64,000 nucleotides of DNA from DASUPK01 sp963747425. GTDB lineage: Bacteria > Actinomycetota > Thermoleophilia > Solirubrobacterales > 70-9. A program made the translations under genes and the position numbers. The notes below the pieces were generated by a model that was given only the letters and a program-made list of their open reading frames with translations, had not been told where the DNA came from and made no database searches. Positions 24,312-32,919 of this stretch are shown here, in pieces; position 1 is the first letter of the stretch; each line of letters starts with the position of its first letter. The stretch lies in contig CAVVFJ010000008.1 in assembly GCA_963747425.1 (NCBI GenBank), forward strand, positions 620,001 through 684,000, read 5' to 3'.

Positions 24312-26048
24312 GTGGCCGAATCAGCCTCTCTCTATCGCCGCCACCGCCCGCAGAGCTTCGCGGAGGTGGTGGGGCAGGAGCACATCGTGCGCACCCTCTC
24401 CAACGCCGTCGAGAAGGGGCGGGTCCATCACGCCTACCTGTTCGTCGGCTCACGTGGGACCGGGAAGACGTCGATGGCGAAGATCCTGGCACGCTCGCTG
24501 AACTGCGTGCATGGCCCGACGCTGACGCCATGCGGCGAGTGCGAGCCCTGCCGGACGATCGCGGCCGGCACCTCGCTGGACGTGATCGAGATGGACGCGG
24601 CCTCGAACCGCTCGGTGGACGACATCCGCGAGCTCCGGGAGCGGGTCGGCTTCGCCCCGGCCGCCGGCCGCTGGAAGGTCTACATCCTCGACGAGGCGCA
24701 CATGCTCACCAAGGAGGCCTGGAACGCGTTCCTCAAGACCCTCGAGGAGCCGCCTCCCAACACCGCCTTCGTCCTGGCGACGACCGAGCCGCAGAAGGTG
24801 ATGGCGACAATCGTCGACCGCTGCCAGCGCTTCGACTTCCAGCGCCCCTCGCTTGAGCAGATCGCCGAGGTCGTCAAGCGCGTGGCAGCCGCCGAGTCGA
24901 TCGAGATCGAGGACGGCGCGGTCGCCCTGATCTCGCGCTCGGCCACAGGCAGCTTCCGAGACGCGCTGGGAACCCTGGACCAGCTGGTGGCTTTCGGCGG
25001 GGACTCGGTCACCACCGACGAGGTGGTCGAGGTGCTGGGCGCCGCAGACGCGGAGCTGCTCTTCGACACCACCGACGCCCTTGCTTCAGCCGACGCCAAG
25101 GCGGCACTGGAGTCAGTCGAGCGTCTCTCACGCTCTGGCAGGGATCCGGGCCAGTTCGCCCGCGACCTGATCGCCCACCTTCGCCAGCTGCTGGTGACCC
25201 GGGCAACCGGACAGGTTCCTGAGTCCTTCACTGTGACGGTTGCTCAACCTGAGCGGCTTGCAGAGCAAGCAAAGGCCATCGATGACGCGAAGCTGGTCGG
25301 TGCGATCGACTCCCTCAGTGCCGCGGTCGCCGCCATGCGGGAAGGCGATGACCCTCGGCTCACTCTGGAAGTCGCTCTGCTCAAAGTGGCGACGCCTTCG
25401 CTGGACTCCTCTCGTGAGGCTCTGTTGCGCCGGATTGAGTCTCTCGAGTCTCGGTTGACTGGCGGCGCGCCCGGGGAGCCGTCCTCAGCAGGCAGGGCCG
25501 GCGCCGAAGCCGATGCTGGGGCGCAGGCCGACGATGAGCCGGCCATCGAACTGCCGGAGCCTGCTGAGGCCGCCACCCCGGCCACGCCGCCGGTGGACGA
25601 TCCCCCTGAGGCAAATGAGCCGGAGGCCGCAATGGCCACGGCGACTATCGAGATCGAGCGGGTCCACGAAGGCTGGCCGGCGGTCGTCGATCATCTGCGC
25701 GAGTCCGGTTCAGCAATGCTGTCGACTTTGTTCGACGAGGCCCGCCCGCTTGGCATCGACGAGGAGCGGTCGATGTTGCGGATCGGGTTCCCGCCCTCGG
25801 CGAAGTTCAACAAGAAGAAGGCCGAGGCAAAGGGAAATGTCGAGCGGATGACCGAGGCGATCACAGTGATCGTCGGGCAGCCGCTGCGGCCTGCTTATGA
25901 GCTGATCGAGGAGGACGATTCGCCCGCCGAGGCTCCCAAGGAGGCAGTCGAGCTGAGCGAGGAGGACGCGATCAACATGATCAAGGACAACTTCGACGCC
26001 ACCGAGGTGGTCCCCGACGACGCGCGTCGCGAAAGCGAGGCCGGCTGA
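24312..26048 (+). CDS. dnaX: DNA polymerase III subunit gamma/tau
   Basis: A 578-residue clamp-loader ATPase subunit that loads the beta clamp and couples the replicase. The AAA+ domain has Walker A GSRGTGKTS (residues 46-54), the zinc-binding cysteines C65, C74, C77 and C80 (NCVHGPTLTPCGECEPC), Walker B VYILDEAHML, and sensor 1 TAFVLATTEP. Domain III runs to about residue 365. The C-terminal part is acidic and Pro/Ala-rich, then a helical region that may contact the polymerase. The start is GTG at 24312. The TGA overlaps the ebfC start (TGATG). No internal slippery A-run is evident for a short gamma form. Confidence 0.95.
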   Translation: MAESASLYRRHRPQSFAEVVGQEHIVRTLSNAVEKGRVHHAYLFVGSRGTGKTSMAKILARSLNCVHGPTLTPCGECEPCRTIAAGTSLDVIEMDAASNRSVDDIRELRERVGFAPAAGRWKVYILDEAHMLTKEAWNAFLKTLEEPPPNTAFVLATTEPQKVMATIVDRCQRFDFQRPSLEQIAEVVKRVAAAESIEIEDGAVALISRSATGSFRDALGTLDQLVAFGGDSVTTDEVVEVLGAADAELLFDTTDALASADAKAALESVERLSRSGRDPGQFARDLIAHLRQLLVTRATGQVPESFTVTVAQPERLAEQAKAIDDAKLVGAIDSLSAAVAAMREGDDPRLTLEVALLKVATPSLDSSREALLRRIESLESRLTGGAPGEPSSAGRAGAEADAGAQADDEPAIELPEPAEAATPATPPVDDPPEANEPEAAMATATIEIERVHEGWPAVVDHLRESGSAMLSTLFDEARPLGIDEERSMLRIGFPPSAKFNKKKAEAKGNVERMTEAITVIVGQPLRPAYELIEEDDSPAEAPKEAVELSEEDAINMIKDNFDATEVVPDDARRESEAG

Positions 26049-26386
26049 TGCCGCAGGGACCCAATCTCAATCAGCTCATGAAGCAGGCTCAGCAGATGCA
26101 GGCTGAGATGGCGAAGGCGCAGGAGCAGCTCAAGAGCGAGATCGTCGAGGCGAGCGCGGGTGGGGGAATGGTCAAGGTGACCATGACCGGCGACATGCAG
26201 CTTCGAGAGATCACGATCTCGCCCGAGGCCGTTGATCCAGAGGACGTCGACATGCTGCAGGACATGGTCGCCGCCGCCGTCAATGAGGCCTTGCGTTCCG
26301 CCCAGGAGCTCGCGGCCAATCGGATGGGCGGCATCGCAGGCGGCCTCGGCGGCGCGGGCGGCCTTCCAGGCCTTCCAGGGATGTAG
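26048..26386 (+). CDS. ebfC: YbaB/EbfC nucleoid-associated protein
   Basis: A 112-residue member of the YbaB/EbfC family, small DNA-binding dimers that coat the nucleoid. The N-terminal helix is MKQAQQMQAEMAKAQEQLKS; the core includes GGGMVKVTMTGDMQLREITI and LQDMVAAAVNEALRSAQEL. The tail is Gly-rich (GGIAGGLGGAGGLPGLPGM). Start overlaps the dnaX stop by one base. The dnaX-ebfC-recR order is conserved across many bacteria. Confidence 0.93.
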   Translation: MPQGPNLNQLMKQAQQMQAEMAKAQEQLKSEIVEASAGGGMVKVTMTGDMQLREITISPEAVDPEDVDMLQDMVAAAVNEALRSAQELAANRMGGIAGGLGGAGGLPGLPGM

Positions 26387-26403
26387 CGGGCTCTCGCGGC
26401 CGG

Positions 26404-26757
26404 TTATCGCTCCCAGAGCGGGGTCTGCTGATGCAGGACGAGTTTCCAGGTCCCGTCGTTCCTCGAATAGGCGCTGCTCATCAACGCCCCATAGGCCTGA
26501 TCCTTCCCCCGCCGCCCCCGAAAGCTGTAGGTGAGAACGACGCCTCCGTCGCCGACCTCCCGAAGGTGCGGCTCGCTGATCTCGACCTCATCCCATCCGG
26601 GGCTTTGCTCCATGGCGGCCACGGTCTCGCTCTTGTCGAGCGCCTGCGCGGGGATGATCACGATCGCGTCATCGGCGAGGTGCTCCCGGTACTCGTCACC
26701 GCCACCAGTCGCGAGCGCGTGCTCGATCTCGAGTAGCTCCTGCTCATCGGTCACCAT
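26404..26757 (-). CDS. SnoaL/DUF4440-like protein (NTF2 fold)
   Basis: A 117-residue protein with the pattern of DUF4440: N-terminal helix EQELLEIEHALATGGGDEYR, then LADDAIVIIPAQALDKSETV, and the C-terminal strand pair VVLTYSFRGRRG and AYSRNDGTWKLVLHQQTPLW. NTF2-like proteins of this type bind small ligands or act as minor enzymes; none can be predicted. It is read against the dnaX-ebfC-recR direction and lies between ebfC and recR, a local insertion in that cluster. Confidence 0.82.
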   Translation of the reverse strand: MVTDEQELLEIEHALATGGGDEYREHLADDAIVIIPAQALDKSETVAAMEQSPGWDEVEISEPHLREVGDGGVVLTYSFRGRRGKDQAYGALMSSAYSRNDGTWKLVLHQQTPLWER

Positions 26758-26820
26758 CGGTCCTCCTTCCTTTGCCTCATCGCCCGCTTACCCGCCCTCC
26801 GCCATGGCTAGGCTGATCCC

Positions 26821-27408
26821 ATGTACGCGGGACCGATCAGCCAGCTGATCGCCGAGCTGTCGAAGCTGCCGGGGATCGGGCAGCGGACGGCGCAGCGGCT
26901 CGCCTTTCACATCCTTCGGGCCGACGACGCCGACGCCATCGGCCTTGCCGACGCGATTCGCGAGGTGAAGGAGAAGGTGGGGCTCTGTGAGGTCTGCTTC
27001 AACCTCGCCGAGGGGCCCCGCTGCCGGATCTGCGAGGACTCGCGCCGCGACCGGTCCCTGATCTGCGTGGTGGAGGAGCCCGCGGACGTGATCCCGATCG
27101 AGCGCACGGGCGAGTACCGCGGCGTCTACCACGTGCTGGGCGGGGCGCTTTCGCCGATCGACGGAATCGACCCGGAGGACCTGCGCATCGCCGAGCTGCT
27201 CGAACGGGTCAACGGCGAGGTGAAGGAGGTCGTGCTGGCGACCAACCCCACCACCACGGGCGAGGCGACCGCGCTCCACATCGCCGACGAGCTGCGCGAC
27301 CGCACCACCGTGACGAGGCTCGCAAGCGGGTTGCCGGTCGGTGCGGACCTGGAGCACGCCGACGAGGTCACGCTCGGCAAGGCCCTGGCCGGCCGCCAGT
27401 CCGCCTGA
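26821..27408 (+). CDS. recR: Recombination mediator protein RecR
   Basis: A 195-residue protein that works with RecO and RecF to load RecA on gapped DNA. The N-terminal helix-hairpin-helix is LSKLPGIGQRTAQRLAFHIL. The Cys4 zinc finger is CEVCFNLAEGPRCRIC. The Toprim domain spans SLICVVEEPADVIPIERTGE, YRGVYHVLGGALSPIDGIDP and VVLATNPTTTGEATALHIAD. The C-terminus TRLASGLPVGADLEHADEVT is canonical. Family-normal length. Confidence 0.96.
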   Translation: MYAGPISQLIAELSKLPGIGQRTAQRLAFHILRADDADAIGLADAIREVKEKVGLCEVCFNLAEGPRCRICEDSRRDRSLICVVEEPADVIPIERTGEYRGVYHVLGGALSPIDGIDPEDLRIAELLERVNGEVKEVVLATNPTTTGEATALHIADELRDRTTVTRLASGLPVGADLEHADEVTLGKALAGRQSA

Positions 27409-27412
27409 GCGG

Positions 27413-27640
27413 TTAGAGGCGGCGGGTGGGGTCGTCGTAGCCGCTGCGGGGCGCGGACTCGTCCTTCGAGCCGCCCTGCCGGACCAGCTCGTAGAGCAGC
27501 GAGAGCGCCAGGCCGGCGCCTCCGGCGATCATCAGGATCAGCCCGACGGTCTGGATGTTGATCACGTCGCTGCTGACGTTGATCGCATAGCGGAGGATCG
27601 CGCCGATCGCGATCAAGAAGATTGCGGTGGCGATGGTCAC
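27413..27640 (-). CDS. Small two-helix membrane protein, DUF6458-like
   Basis: A 75-residue protein: TIATAIFLIAIGAILRYAIN, then DVINIQTVGLILMIAGGAGL and ALSLLYELVRQGG, giving two membrane helices with a short loop and a charged C-terminus. The pattern matches the actinobacterial DUF6458 family, whose role is unknown. The GTG at 27640 fits the family N-terminus; an ATG at 27652 would add four residues. It ends five bases from the convergent recR stop. Confidence 0.72.
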   Translation of the reverse strand: MTIATAIFLIAIGAILRYAINVSSDVINIQTVGLILMIAGGAGLALSLLYELVRQGGSKDESAPRSGYDDPTRRL

Positions 27641-27730
27641 GCGCGGCAGCATAGCCGCGTGCCTGGGGGTCACCGACATTCGGCCAGCACTCGCAATGGG
27701 GATTTCCGTACCCGGGGGGCCCACTACCCT

Positions 27731-27748
27731 CCCTACTATTAAGTAGGG
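27731..27748. promoter_or_regulatory. Palindrome upstream of glycoside hydrolase gene
   Basis: CCCTACTATTAAGTAGGG is a perfect inverted repeat with seven-base arms around ATTA, 31 bases before the start codon at 27780. Its AT-rich centre stands out from GC-rich surroundings. It could be an operator or a short RNA stem in the leader. No matching site was seen elsewhere in the window. Confidence 0.45.
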
Positions 27749-27779
27749 GGTCCGGCATGCCGATAGTCGCAGGAGGTCG

Positions 27780-29324
27780 ATGCGCCCAGCAGCGTTCATT
27801 CGGGCAGGTCCGATCGCGGTTCTCGCCGCGGTAGTCCTGATCCTGCTCGCAGGCCACTCCGACGCGGCCGCGTCACCGGCGCGCGGGTTCTCCCTTCATC
27901 CGAACTGGTGGCAGACGCCGCCGACCGGAGCGACCGACGCGCAGCTGGTCCAGGAGATCCAGGCGGCCCACTCGGTTGGCGCAGATGTCGTTCGCGTCCC
28001 CCTTCCCTGGAACCAGCTCGAGCCGTCAGCGGCCGGGCAATGGAACAGCACGCTCGCCGCACGGGTCGACGGAATCATGAACGGGCTGGCCGCGAATCAG
28101 ATGAAGGCCGTGGTGATGGTGATCAACACGCCCTGCTGGGCCAGCGCCGATCCACAGCTCTGCATCCCGTTCAACCCCGTGTATTCCCTCGCCTCGGCGG
28201 CCGATCCGGCGGACTTCGGCGACGCGGTCGGCAGGATCGTCGACCGCTGGGGAGCCGCAATGGCCGGGGTCGAGATCTGGAACGAGCCGAACAACCCGGA
28301 CTTCTTCCACGGGACGGCGGCTCAGTACGCGGCGATGGTCCGGGCGACGGCCACGGCACTCGACAGCCGCAGCTGGAACGGCCAGCTCCTCGCGGGTGCA
28401 CTCGGGATGAACGCCACACCGAGCGGCATCGACTGGCTCAAGCAGCTCTACGCGGCCGGCATGACCGGCGAGGACGCGATCTCGATCCATCCCTATGACA
28501 TCTACTACGACTCCGCCGGCGTTCACTTCGGCGATCCGCTTCGCCCGGACTCGCTGTTCGCCCAGCACATCGATGGGGTGCGCGCCCTCATGCGAGCTCA
28601 CGGCGACGCCTCGAAGGGGATCTGGCTGACGGAGTTCGGCGCCGCCGTCTGCCCCGCAACTCCGATCTGCGTCTCGGAGTCGGATCAGTCCAAGTGGCTG
28701 GTCGGCATGTTCGCGGCGGCCGAGCGCCGGCCCTTCATCCGGGGGTCACTGGCCTACAGCCTCCGCGATCCGCAGGCGGGAGCGGCGGCGATGGACTACC
28801 ACTTCGGGATCCTGCGCAATGACTTCACCGAGCGCCCGTCCGCGGGAGCGTTGCGCAGCGCGTTCACCTTCCCGCCCGTAGCCACCAGCGCCGCGTCGCG
28901 GACGCTCATGGTGAGCCGGGCGGGTCGCGGCACGGTCACGGGCATTCCGGGGCCGGTCATCGGCTGCGGGTGGGTCTGCACCGCCACGGTCGATGACGGG
29001 AGCGAGTTCACGCTCACCGAGACGCCGTCCACCGGCTACCGGTTCGCGGGTTGGTCGTCGAACTGCTCAGCCATCTCCGCCACGAGCTGTGTCGTGCGGA
29101 TCAAGGGCAGCATGAACGTGACGGCGGTCTTCGCGTCGACCGCGCCGCCGCCCTCACGCCCGCCGACACGCGCGACGGTGGTCTCGCCGTCGCCGCCCCC
29201 GAGCACGACGGCTCCGACCACCAAGAAGAAGAAACACAAGAAGAAGAAGCACAAGAAGAAGAAGCACAAGAAGAAGAAGCACAAGAAGAAGAAGCACAAC
29301 AAGAAGCATCGCCACCGCCGTTGA
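27780..29324 (+). CDS. Secreted glycoside hydrolase-like protein with repeat domain and KKKKH tail
   Basis: A 514-residue exported protein. Residues 1-32 are a signal peptide. The TIM-barrel-like domain (about 35-365) resembles GH5/GH39-type enzymes: ADVVRVPLPWNQLEPSAAGQ, VEIWNEPNNPDFFHGTAAQY with the acid/base Glu after Asn, AISIHPYDIYYD, and GIWLTEFGAAVCP with the likely nucleophile Glu. Then comes a domain of the bacterial-repeat type (GRGTVTGIPGPVIGCGWVCT, STGYRFAGWSSNCS, MNVTAVFAS), a Pro/Ser/Thr linker, and five KKKKH units plus NKKHRHRR. The start has AGGAGG four bases upstream. The substrate polysaccharide is unknown. Confidence 0.82.
   Translation: MRPAAFIRAGPIAVLAAVVLILLAGHSDAAASPARGFSLHPNWWQTPPTGATDAQLVQEIQAAHSVGADVVRVPLPWNQLEPSAAGQWNSTLAARVDGIMNGLAANQMKAVVMVINTPCWASADPQLCIPFNPVYSLASAADPADFGDAVGRIVDRWGAAMAGVEIWNEPNNPDFFHGTAAQYAAMVRATATALDSRSWNGQLLAGALGMNATPSGIDWLKQLYAAGMTGEDAISIHPYDIYYDSAGVHFGDPLRPDSLFAQHIDGVRALMRAHGDASKGIWLTEFGAAVCPATPICVSESDQSKWLVGMFAAAERRPFIRGSLAYSLRDPQAGAAAMDYHFGILRNDFTERPSAGALRSAFTFPPVATSAASRTLMVSRAGRGTVTGIPGPVIGCGWVCTATVDDGSEFTLTETPSTGYRFAGWSSNCSAISATSCVVRIKGSMNVTAVFASTAPPPSRPPTRATVVSPSPPPSTTAPTTKKKKHKKKKHKKKKHKKKKHKKKKHNKKHRHRR
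29223..29297 (+). repeat. Five tandem 15-base repeats encoding KKKKH
   Basis: Five adjacent units of AAGAAGAAGAAGCAC (the first has AAA for the fourth codon) encode the basic tail of the hydrolase. Near-identity of units points to recent slippage expansion. The number of units may vary between strains. Confidence 0.9.
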
Positions 29325-29336
29325 CGGCCCGCGGGA

Positions 29337-31481
29337 TCAGCTTCCCCCCGCGGTCTGGAACGCCCCAGTGGCGTCGCTGAGGCCGAACCGGTTGTGTAGA
29401 CGGCGCAGCGGCTTCGGCGCCCACCAGTTCCAGCGACCGAGCAGCTCCATCAGCGAGGGCACGAGCAACGCCCTGATCAGGCTAGCGTCGAGCAGGACGG
29501 CCAGCGCGGTGCCGACGCCGTTCTCCTTGATGAAGACGATCTGCGAGGTGGCGAAGGCGCCGATCGCGATCGCGAACAGCAGGGCGGCCGCGGTCACGAT
29601 CCGGCCGGTCCGCTCGAGGCCGATCGCTACGCACTCGGAGTCACTGGCTCCGTTGTCACGCGCTTCCTTGATGCGGGAGAGCAGGAAGACCCCGTAGTCG
29701 GTCGAGAGGCCGAAGACCACCGCGAACAACAGGATCGGCATCGTCTGCTCGAGTGCGCCCTGGCTCTTGTAGTCGAGCAGTCCCTCGAGTCTCCCGTCCT
29801 GGAAGATGAAGACGAGGATTCCGAAGACCGCGCTCAGATTGAGCGCGTTCATCACCAGCTGCTTGACCGGGAGCACCACGGACCCGGTCATCAGGAAGAG
29901 GACGATCAGCGTGGCCACGATCACGATCGCCAGCGCGATCGGCGCGTGCGAGGCGAGGCTCGACTGGAGATCGACGAAATGCGCGGAGGCGCCGCCGATC
30001 AGCACGGTCGACCCATCGGGGTTTGGCAGCGTCCGGATGTGCTTGACCGCATTGCGGCTCTCATCGGAGATGTAGCTCGACTTCTGGAAGGCCTGGATCA
30101 CCGCGTCGCCGCCCTTCAAGCGGGTCGGCGGCTGCACCTCCGCGATGCCCTGCACGCCGGCGAGCTGCCGTCCGACCGCATTCAGGGATGACGGCGTCGC
30201 GTTCTCGACGAGCGCGAGGACGGGTGTGTCATGGAACGGCGGGAACTCGGCCCGCATGACGTTGTCCACCTGCCGGGCGCTTGCGCTCTCCGGCAGCACC
30301 TGGGCGTCGACGGAGGTGAACTTGAGCGAATAGAACGGGATCCCGAGAACGAGCAGCAGGGCGGCGGTCGCGGTCGCGATCCCGACCGGCCGACGCATGA
30401 CGAAGCGCGAGAGCCTGTACCAGAAGCCCGACTCGGTCACGGTGGCGTCCCGCTCGGCGCGCCTGTGCAGGAAGCTCGGCGAGAGCGCATTCACGCGGTT
30501 GCCCAGCAGCGCCAGCACCGCGGGCAGCACGGTCAGCGCAATCAGGGCGGCGAGCAGCGCGACGAGGGCACCGCCAAGACCCATCGAATACAGGAAGCGC
30601 TGTGGGAAGACCATCAGCGAGGCGAGCGCCACGGCCACGGTGATCGAGGAGAAGAGAACGGTCCGTCCGGCCGTGTTCAGCGTGCGCCTCATCGCCTCGG
30701 CGCCCGGGCCGGACTTGGCGATCTCCTCGCGGTAGCGCGAGACCACGAACAGGCTGTAGTCAATCGCCAGGCCGAGGCCGAGTCCCGTGGTCAGGTTGAG
30801 GGCGAAGATCGAGACGTCGACGAACTCGTTGGCGATCCGGAGCGCCAGGAACGTGCCGACGATCGCCAGGCCGCCGATCAGCAGCGGCAGCAGTGCGGCG
30901 ACGACGCTGCGGAAGAAGACCAGCGAGAGCAGGAAGAGGATCGGGAAGGCGAGCAGCTCGGCCATCCGCAGGTCCTTCTCAACCTGCTTGTTGACCTGCT
31001 CCTGCGCCAGGGCGATGCCGCCGACGCTGACGCCGGGCTGGCCGTCGAGGCTGTCCGCGATGCGATTGGCGGCATCCTGCTGTTGCTTGTCGTCGGTGGG
31101 CTTCAGGCCGACAGCGAGATAGGTCGTGTTCCCACCATGCGACACGAAGTCCGGGCTGTGTGTCTCCAGGTAGCTCGTCACCGAGGCGACATCCGGGTTG
31201 TGCTCGAGCTGCGCCTCGAGCTGCCCGATCCGACGTTGTCCGGCCGGGCTGCTCGGCGAGAGGTTCTGCACGAGGACGATCATCTCGGCCTGGCGGTAGC
31301 CGTCGTCCTCCAGGCGGTCGCTGGCCTTGACGCTCTCGGTCGCCTGATCGTCGGCGCCGTAAGGAGCGAGCTTGCTGGCGACGCCCCCGCCGATGGCAGC
31401 CGCGGCGACGAAGAGGACCGCGGCGAAGATGACGACGCGCCGGCCACGGCGCTGTGCGAGTGATGCGAGTCCGTTGAACAT
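29337..31481 (-). CDS. MMPL/RND family transporter
   Basis: A 714-residue membrane exporter with the MMPL duplication: helix VVIFAAVLFVAAAAIGGGVA, extracytoplasmic domain, five-helix block with GLGLAIDYSLFVVSRYREEI, second domain, and second block with VFGLSTDYGVFLLSRIKEAR. The C-terminus SLMELLGRWNWWAPKPLRRL is typical, and shows what the frameshifted paralogue at 12685 should look like. The Asp-Tyr pairs in the two membrane blocks are the proposed proton-relay residues in this family. It begins two bases after the PadR stop, so probably is co-transcribed and PadR-controlled. Confidence 0.9.
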   Translation of the reverse strand: MFNGLASLAQRRGRRVVIFAAVLFVAAAAIGGGVASKLAPYGADDQATESVKASDRLEDDGYRQAEMIVLVQNLSPSSPAGQRRIGQLEAQLEHNPDVASVTSYLETHSPDFVSHGGNTTYLAVGLKPTDDKQQQDAANRIADSLDGQPGVSVGGIALAQEQVNKQVEKDLRMAELLAFPILFLLSLVFFRSVVAALLPLLIGGLAIVGTFLALRIANEFVDVSIFALNLTTGLGLGLAIDYSLFVVSRYREEIAKSGPGAEAMRRTLNTAGRTVLFSSITVAVALASLMVFPQRFLYSMGLGGALVALLAALIALTVLPAVLALLGNRVNALSPSFLHRRAERDATVTESGFWYRLSRFVMRRPVGIATATAALLLVLGIPFYSLKFTSVDAQVLPESASARQVDNVMRAEFPPFHDTPVLALVENATPSSLNAVGRQLAGVQGIAEVQPPTRLKGGDAVIQAFQKSSYISDESRNAVKHIRTLPNPDGSTVLIGGASAHFVDLQSSLASHAPIALAIVIVATLIVLFLMTGSVVLPVKQLVMNALNLSAVFGILVFIFQDGRLEGLLDYKSQGALEQTMPILLFAVVFGLSTDYGVFLLSRIKEARDNGASDSECVAIGLERTGRIVTAAALLFAIAIGAFATSQIVFIKENGVGTALAVLLDASLIRALLVPSLMELLGRWNWWAPKPLRRLHNRFGLSDATGAFQTAGGS

Positions 31482-31483
31482 CT

Positions 31484-32068
31484 CTACCCCCCGGTTGCGC
31501 CGACGCGGGCGCCGACAGTTTCATTCTCCAGGTCCTCGGCGGCGCGCTCGAACCACTCGGCCACCCATTCGTTCATCTCGATGCCGTAGCGCAGGACCGT
31601 CATCGATCCGGCGTCTGGCCTGTGGTCGGGCCCCTCGTGGCGCCCCTTTTCCTCGACCTGCTCCTCAATGGCGCGCAGCACGGCGGCGCTCGCCGCAGCC
31701 GTGGCGGCGCGCTCCCGGGCGATTTCGGGTGTCCGAGCTGGTTCGATCGAGCCCGCGAAGAACAGCTCCAGGAGCCCCTCGTCACGCGTCTCGAACACCT
31801 CCGGCGGCCGACCGATCCACTTGCGCGCCGCGCGTTTGCCGGCCGCGGTGAGCTTGTAGACCGTGCGCTGGCGCCTGCCGTTGGCTGAGTCGCTCCCGCT
31901 GATCAACCCCTCCTTCTCGAGGCGCTTCAGCTCCGGGTAGATCTGGCCGTAGCTCGCCGCCCAGAAGAAGCGGGCGGTGTTGTCGACGAGCTGCTTGATC
32001 TCGTAGCCGGAGCGCGGACGCGCCGCCAGCATTCCCAAGATCACCTTTCCCGTGGCGCTCAGTTCCAT
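31484..32068 (-). CDS. PadR family transcriptional regulator
   Basis: A 194-residue regulator with the PadR winged helix: MELSATGKVILGMLAARPRS, GYEIKQLVDNTARFFWAASY, GQIYPELKRLEKEGLI and RRQRTVYKLTAAGKRAARKW. The C-terminal helices form the dimer and effector part. The start at 32068 matches the normal family N-terminus; an upstream in-frame ATG at 32095 would add nine residues and overlap a possible operator. PadR proteins commonly repress drug-efflux genes, and this one lies between an ABC exporter and an MMPL exporter on the same strand. Confidence 0.87.
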   Translation of the reverse strand: MELSATGKVILGMLAARPRSGYEIKQLVDNTARFFWAASYGQIYPELKRLEKEGLISGSDSANGRRQRTVYKLTAAGKRAARKWIGRPPEVFETRDEGLLELFFAGSIEPARTPEIARERAATAAASAAVLRAIEEQVEEKGRHEGPDHRPDAGSMTVLRYGIEMNEWVAEWFERAAEDLENETVGARVGATGG

Positions 32069-32077
32069 CCACACAGA

Positions 32078-32094
32078 TATATCAATCCGATACA
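32078..32094. promoter_or_regulatory. Possible PadR operator
   Basis: TATATC (32078-32083), spacer AATCC, then GATACA (32089-32094) form an imperfect inverted repeat matching at five of six positions. It lies 10-26 bases upstream of the PadR start at 32068, in an AT-rich patch. Autoregulation through such a dyad is common for PadR proteins. Confidence 0.35.
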
Positions 32095-32121
32095 TCCGGC
32101 GGTGTGATGTGCCTCACACCA

Positions 32122-32919
32122 CTACTCGGCGGAGCGGCCCTGCGGCTCCCACTTGAAGCTCTTCGTCGCGATCCTGATCGCCGCAAGACCCCAGATCGCG
32201 AGCACGATGACGTCGCCGGCCGAGAGGCCGATGCCGGTCGGGTCCTGTGAGACCGTTGTCTGCAGGCCCGCGGCGAGGTGGTAGAGCGGGAAGATCCGGC
32301 CGATGTCCGCCATCCAGTTCGGCAGCGTGTCGAGCTGGATGAAGATGCCCGAGACGAAGGAGAGCATGACGACGGTGAAGGCCCCGATCGGCTGGGCGCT
32401 GTCCTCGTTCTTCGCCAACGAGGTCGCGGCGATGCCGAGCGCCGAGAGCGTTGCGGTGCCGAGGAACAGGTAGATGACGAACCCCGGGATCGTCTGCGCG
32501 GGCAAATCGACGCCATAGGCCGCAATGCCGATCGTGATCATGATCGCCCCGACCGCGAAGGCGAAGGCGACCGAGCGAAGGACCTGAGCCCCCACGAAGG
32601 TCCAGGTGGGAACCGGCATTCCCCGCTGCCGCTTGAGCTGGCCGCGCTCGCGCTGAGCGACCAGGGCCATCAGCGGCGTGCTGAAGCACGAGAGCGCCAG
32701 GGCGTAGGCGATCAGGCCGGCGGTGAAGTAGGAGTGCACCCCGATCGTGTGCCCCTCCACCGTCGTCGTCTGCGGTCCGCCGCCGCTGGTGAAGAGCGAG
32801 TTGAAGAGGACCAGGAAGATGATCGGGAAGAGCGCGCCAAAGAGCATCGCCCGCGGAGTCCGCAGGGTGGCGGTGAGCGCGTAGCGCGTCTGGATCAGGA
32901 CCAGCCCGACGTCGCTCAC
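32122..32919 (-). CDS. ABC-2 type transporter permease
   Basis: A 265-residue integral membrane subunit with six predicted helices, starting after the amphipathic segment LVLIQTRYALTATLRTPRAM and helix LFGALFPIIFLVLFNSLF. The cytoplasmic loop AQRERGQLKRQRGMPVPTW is the usual coupling region of DrrB-like permeases. It forms an exporter with the ATPase encoded upstream, whose gene overlaps by four bases. The substrate is probably a drug, lipid or polyketide-like compound. Confidence 0.9.
   Translation of the reverse strand: MSDVGLVLIQTRYALTATLRTPRAMLFGALFPIIFLVLFNSLFTSGGGPQTTTVEGHTIGVHSYFTAGLIAYALALSCFSTPLMALVAQRERGQLKRQRGMPVPTWTFVGAQVLRSVAFAFAVGAIMITIGIAAYGVDLPAQTIPGFVIYLFLGTATLSALGIAATSLAKNEDSAQPIGAFTVVMLSFVSGIFIQLDTLPNWMADIGRIFPLYHLAAGLQTTVSQDPTGIGLSAGDVIVLAIWGLAAIRIATKSFKWEPQGRSAE

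Noticed and set aside
29223..29297. Tandem 15-base units considered as a CRISPR-like or mobile repeat
   Set aside because: No spacers; units encode the KKKKH tail in frame.
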